This document shows, piece after piece, positions 13,571-16,988 of a DNA stretch of 16,988 nt. The position numbers and the translations under genes are program-made. The stretch lies in NCBI GenBank assembly GCA_026982275.1, contig JALSHK010000255.1:1-16988 (forward strand), read 5' to 3'. Within the stretch, counting starts at the first letter, position 1. Each line of letters begins with the position of its first letter. Under the pieces are notes generated by a model. The model was not told the DNA's origin. It saw nothing but the letters and a program-made list of their open reading frames with translations, and made no database searches. This stretch comes from Paracoccaceae bacterium (GTDB lineage: Bacteria > Pseudomonadota > Alphaproteobacteria > Rhodobacterales > Rhodobacteraceae).

Positions 13571-15480
13571 GCCTCCTGCATCCGCAAAAGCACCACGCCG
13601 CTTTCCACCTGCGCGCCCACATGGGCCAGCACCTCGCCCACCACCCCGTCAAAGGGCGCGCGCAGGGTATGCTCCATCTTCATCGCTTCCATCACGATCA
13701 GCGCCGCACCGGCTTCCACCGTCTCGCCCGCCTCGGCCAGCACCGCCTGCACCAAGCCCGGCATCGGGGCCAGCAAGACCCCCGCTCCGGCCAGCGTCCC
13801 GGCTTCGAAATTCAACGGATCGTCTATCTCCGCCTCGAAATGCAGCCCGTCCATCATCACATGGACCCGCCCGTCCACACGGTGCGCCCGCGCAGCCCGC
13901 ACGCGGCCCTCAATCCGGACCCGCCAATGGCTGCCATTCTGCGCCAGAATCCCGATCTCCAGATCTTCCACACGATATCGCCCCGCCCCCAGCACCTGCA
14001 CCCAATAGCCTTCGCCATCCAGCCCAACGGATTGCCGCAAGGGCTGCCATAGCGCAAACCCTCCGCCCCAATCCCGCGCCGCAATTGCCGCCACGGCGCG
14101 CAATGCCGCACCAGCCTCGGGCTGCGCCACCAGCGCCTCCAGATCCCGCGCGATCAGCCCCGTATCCAACTGCCCTGCCGCAAAGCCCTTATGCGCCGCC
14201 AGTGCCGCAAGAAACGCGATATTGGTGGTGCAGCCGATGATATCGGTCTGGAGCAGCGCCTTATGCAGCCGCGCCAATGCCTCGGCGCGGGTATCGCCCT
14301 GCACGGTCAGCTTGGCAATCATCGGGTCATAATAGGGTGAAATCTCGTCGCCCGCGCGCACGCCGCTATCAATCCGCACCCCTTTTGGGAAATCCAGCAC
14401 CTTCAGCCGCCCCGTAGCGGGCAGGAAGCCCGCCGGCACATCCTCGGCATAGATCCGCGCTTCAAAAGCATGGCCGGTGCAGGTGATATCACTTTGCGCC
14501 GGCACATGCCCGCCACTGGCGACCTCGAGCTGTAGCCGCACCAGATCCAGCCCGGTGATCGCCTCTGTCACCGGATGCTCTACCTGAAGCCGGGTGTTCA
14601 TCTCCATGAACCAAAAGCCGTCAGGGCGCAGGCCATCGCTGGCATCAACGATGAATTCCACCGTGCCAGCACCGCAATAGCCAATCGCCTTCGCCGCCCT
14701 CACCGCCGCTTCGCCCATCGCTTCGCGCATCGCCTCGGTCATGCCCGGTGCGGGGGCTTCCTCGATCACCTTCTGGTGGCGGCGCTGGAGCGAACAATCC
14801 CGCTCGAACAAATGCACCGCGCCGCCATGGCCATCGCCAAATACCTGCATTTCGATATGGCGCGGGCTGAGGATATATTTCTCGATCAACACCTGCGCAT
14901 TCCCGAAGCTGGCGCTGCCCTCCCGGCGCGCCGCGTGTAGAGCCTCGGCAAAATCAGCGCTATGGTCAACGCGGCGCATCCCCTTGCCACCGCCACCCGC
15001 CACCGCCTTGATCAGCACCGGATAGCCGATTTCTTCGGCCCTCAAAGCTAGGAAATCATCCTCCTGATTATCGCCATGATAGCCCGGCACCACAGGCACG
15101 CCGGCTTCCACCATCAAAGCCTTGGCCGCATCTTTCAGCCCCATAGCGCGGATGGCACTGGCGGATGGCCCGATAAACACCAGCCCCGCCGCTTCCACGG
15201 CCTGCACAAAATCCGGGTTTTCACTGAGAAACCCATAGCCCGGATGAATGGCCTGCGCCCCCGTTGCCAGCGCCGCCGCAATTATCCGCTCGCCCAGCAA
15301 ATAGCTCTCGCTCACAGGGGCAGGGCCAATGCGCACGGCTTCCGAGGCCAGCATCACATGCTTGGCGGTCGCATCCGCATCGGAATACACCGCCACCGTG
15401 GCCACGCCCATTTCCCGTGCGGTTTCAATGATCCGGCAGGCAATTTCACCACGGTTGGCGATCAGGATTTTAGTGAACAT
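13567..15480 (-). CDS. mccA: Methylcrotonyl-CoA carboxylase, biotin-carrying alpha subunit
   Basis: A 637-residue protein with biotin carboxylase (about 1-445), a linker domain, and a biotinyl carrier domain (about 565-637). It carboxylates biotin using ATP and bicarbonate; the beta subunit then transfers CO2 to 3-methylcrotonyl-CoA. FTKILIANRGEIACRI starts the BC domain, the ATP-grasp glycine loop is GGGGKGM (162-168), and MEMNTRLQVEHPVTE (292-306) holds the catalytic Glu/Arg residues. The biotin site EAMKMEH puts the biotinyl lysine at about 601. The frame is open to 15510, but the ATG at 15480 was chosen for its ribosome site (GGAGAG on the minus strand at 15487-15492) and exact fit to homologues. 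Also called liuD. Geranyl- or acetyl-/propionyl-CoA carboxylase subunits are similar; the neighbours favour methylcrotonyl-CoA. Confidence 0.92.
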   Translation of the reverse strand: MFTKILIANRGEIACRIIETAREMGVATVAVYSDADATAKHVMLASEAVRIGPAPVSESYLLGERIIAAALATGAQAIHPGYGFLSENPDFVQAVEAAGLVFIGPSASAIRAMGLKDAAKALMVEAGVPVVPGYHGDNQEDDFLALRAEEIGYPVLIKAVAGGGGKGMRRVDHSADFAEALHAARREGSASFGNAQVLIEKYILSPRHIEMQVFGDGHGGAVHLFERDCSLQRRHQKVIEEAPAPGMTEAMREAMGEAAVRAAKAIGYCGAGTVEFIVDASDGLRPDGFWFMEMNTRLQVEHPVTEAITGLDLVRLQLEVASGGHVPAQSDITCTGHAFEARIYAEDVPAGFLPATGRLKVLDFPKGVRIDSGVRAGDEISPYYDPMIAKLTVQGDTRAEALARLHKALLQTDIIGCTTNIAFLAALAAHKGFAAGQLDTGLIARDLEALVAQPEAGAALRAVAAIAARDWGGGFALWQPLRQSVGLDGEGYWVQVLGAGRYRVEDLEIGILAQNGSHWRVRIEGRVRAARAHRVDGRVHVMMDGLHFEAEIDDPLNFEAGTLAGAGVLLAPMPGLVQAVLAEAGETVEAGAALIVMEAMKMEHTLRAPFDGVVGEVLAHVGAQVESGVVLLRMQEA

Positions 15481-15515
15481 TTCAGTCTCTCCAATGGTCG
15501 AGCAAAACACATAGC

Positions 15516-16988
15516 CTACATCCGGAACACGCCAAAACGTGTCTCCTCTATCTCCACATTCAACGCCGCGCGCAGCGATAGCGCCACCACTTTTCGGGTG
15601 TCCCTCGGGTCGATAATCCCGTCATCCCAGAGCCGTGCGGTGGCATAAAGCGGGTGGCTCTGCTCTTCAAACATCGCCAGCGTCGGGGCCTTGAAGGCTG
15701 TTTCTTCCTCCGCGCTCCATTCGCCCCCGTCCCGCTCGATCGCATCGCGCTTCACCGTGGCCAGCACCCCTGCCGCCTGCTCCCCGCCCATCACCGAAAT
15801 CCGGCTGTTGGGCCATGTCCAAAGGAAGCGCGGCGAGTAAGCCCGCCCCGACATGCCGTAATTCCCCGCGCCATAGGAGCCACCCACCAGCACAGTGATT
15901 TTAGGCACCGACGCACAGGCCACCGCCGTCACCAGCTTGGCCCCGTGCCGCGCGATCCCCTCGGCCTCGTATTTTTGCCCCACCATAAAACCCGTGATAT
16001 TTTGCAAAAACAGCAGCGGGATTTTGCGCTGGCAGCACAGCTCGACAAAATGCGCACCCTTCACGGCGCTCTCGGAAAACAGCACGCCGTTATTGGCAAT
16101 CACCCCCACCGGCATCCCCTCGATATGGGCAAAACCGCATACCAATGTGGTGCCGAACCGCGCCTTGAATTCATCAAATTCCGAGCCATCCACAATACGC
16201 GCAATCACCTCTCGAATGTCATATGGCACCTTCGGATCCGCCGGTATCACCCCCAGCATTTCCGCCGGGCTATGCTCTGGATGCGGCGACCGTTGCCGCG
16301 CGATGCCGGCCCCCCCGGGTCGGTTGAGCGCGGCAACCGCTTGCCGTGCCAAGGCCAGCGCATGGGCATCATCCTCGGCCAGATAATCCGCCACACCGGA
16401 AAGCCGCGTATGCACATCCCCGCCGCCCAGATCCTCGGCGCTCACCACCTCCCCCGTTGCCGCCTTCACCAATGGCGGCCCCGCCAGAAAAATCGTCCCC
16501 TGTTCCTTCACAATGATCGAAACATCCGACATCGCCGGCACATAAGCCCCGCCCGCCGTGCAGCTTCCCATCACCACCGCGATCTGCGCAATCCCCTTGG
16601 CGCTCATCCGCGCCTGGTTATAGAATATCCGCCCGAAATGGTCGCGATCCGGAAACACCTCGTCCTGATTGGGCAGGTTCGCCCCGCCGCTATCCACCAG
16701 ATAGATACAAGGCAGCCCGTTCTCCTCGGCGATTTCCTGCGCCCGCAAATGCTTCTTCACACTCATCGGATAATAGGTCCCGCCCTTCACCGTGGCATCA
16801 TTGCACAGCACCATCACCTGCCGCCCGTGCACCAGCCCGATCCCCGCTATCACACCGGCTGCAGGCACCACACCGCCATAAAGCCCATGCGCCGCCAAGG
16901 CCCCGATTTCCAGAAAGTCCGACCCCGCATCCAGCAGCCCCGCCACACGATCCCTTGGCAGCATCTTGCCCCGCGATAGGTGCCGCTT
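15516..16988 (-). CDS. mccB: Methylcrotonyl-CoA carboxylase, carboxyltransferase beta subunit (5' end cut by window)
   Basis: 490 residues are visible of a protein usually about 535 long. It transfers the carboxyl group from biotin to 3-methylcrotonyl-CoA, giving 3-methylglutaconyl-CoA. It has two crotonase-like carboxyltransferase domains. GGTYYPMSVKKHLRAQEIA, YLVDSGGANLPNQDEVFPD and VMGSCTAGGAYVPAMSD are in the N-domain, and GGSYGAGNYGMSGRAY in the C-domain; these are highly specific to MccB. An ATG at 16964 is not the start: the frame continues to the window edge, and those codons read KRHLSRGK before MLPRDRV, matching the conserved RH-x-A-RGK-x-LPR stretch. Roughly 45 N-terminal residues lie outside. 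mccA follows after 35 bases. Also called liuB. Confidence 0.93.
   Translation of the reverse strand, partial: KRHLSRGKMLPRDRVAGLLDAGSDFLEIGALAAHGLYGGVVPAAGVIAGIGLVHGRQVMVLCNDATVKGGTYYPMSVKKHLRAQEIAEENGLPCIYLVDSGGANLPNQDEVFPDRDHFGRIFYNQARMSAKGIAQIAVVMGSCTAGGAYVPAMSDVSIIVKEQGTIFLAGPPLVKAATGEVVSAEDLGGGDVHTRLSGVADYLAEDDAHALALARQAVAALNRPGGAGIARQRSPHPEHSPAEMLGVIPADPKVPYDIREVIARIVDGSEFDEFKARFGTTLVCGFAHIEGMPVGVIANNGVLFSESAVKGAHFVELCCQRKIPLLFLQNITGFMVGQKYEAEGIARHGAKLVTAVACASVPKITVLVGGSYGAGNYGMSGRAYSPRFLWTWPNSRISVMGGEQAAGVLATVKRDAIERDGGEWSAEEETAFKAPTLAMFEEQSHPLYATARLWDDGIIDPRDTRKVVALSLRAALNVEIEETRFGVFRM

Noticed and set aside
16962..16964. ATG as the start of mccB
   Set aside because: Upstream codons continue in frame to the window edge and match the conserved MccB N-terminal segment, so the gene is cut, not started, here.
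15654..16979. A 441-codon open frame on the plus strand, antisense to mccB
   Set aside because: The minus strand encodes a clear MccB over the same span. The antisense product is rich in His, Arg and Pro with no recognisable motif, as expected from codon bias in GC-rich DNA.

Overview
The window looks like chromosome of an alphaproteobacterium, most likely from the Rhodobacteraceae/Roseobacter group. This is an inference from gene content: a DUF1127 small protein, a Blh-type persulfide dioxygenase next to a DUF442 sulfurtransferase and a SulP permease, a TraR/DksA-like protein behind an FNR-type box, and a leucine-degradation operon containing a glutathione S-transferase. Genes are packed tightly, with many 4-bp ATGA overlaps. 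No gene-free stretch reaches 300 bases. I see no tRNA, rRNA, insertion sequence, phage gene or CRISPR array.

Region 1 (1-1418): a DUF1127 gene on the minus strand, then an MFS exporter on the plus strand. The exporter lacks about 75 internal residues compared with its family. The spacer between the two genes holds a cluster of short repeats.

Region 2 (1525-7374, plus): a complete branched-chain-amino-acid-type (HAAT) ABC transporter. The order is periplasmic binding protein, a perfect 14-bp hairpin, two ATPases and two permeases. An alpha/beta hydrolase of the arylformamidase type is translationally coupled to the last permease. The substrate cannot be read from sequence, but the hydrolase suggests an amide- or ester-like compound may be imported and cleaved.

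Region 3 (7447-11280, plus): a perfect FNR/CRP-type box stands before a TraR/DksA-like zinc-finger gene and a 64-residue helical protein of unknown function. Then come a persulfide dioxygenase-like metallo-hydrolase, a DUF442 sulfurtransferase/phosphatase-like protein and a SulP anion permease. The last three together suggest detoxification of sulfide or persulfide and movement of the resulting oxyanion.

Region 4 (11290-16988, minus): a leucine/isovalerate degradation operon. In transcription order it has the methylcrotonyl-CoA carboxylase beta subunit (cut by the window edge), the biotinylated alpha subunit, a GST, HMG-CoA lyase and an enoyl-CoA hydratase, probably 3-methylglutaconyl-CoA hydratase. 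These turn 3-methylcrotonyl-CoA into acetoacetate and acetyl-CoA. The isovaleryl-CoA dehydrogenase that usually precedes them would lie outside the window.

The most notable non-coding observation is a 22-bp repeat present twice with 19/22 identity, at 11272-11293 and 12075-12096. It supplies the stop codons of sulP, the hydratase gene and mvaB. Other points of interest are the FNR box, the MFS internal deletion, the hydrolase-transporter coupling, and the DUF1127 gene followed by a CCUCCC hairpin.
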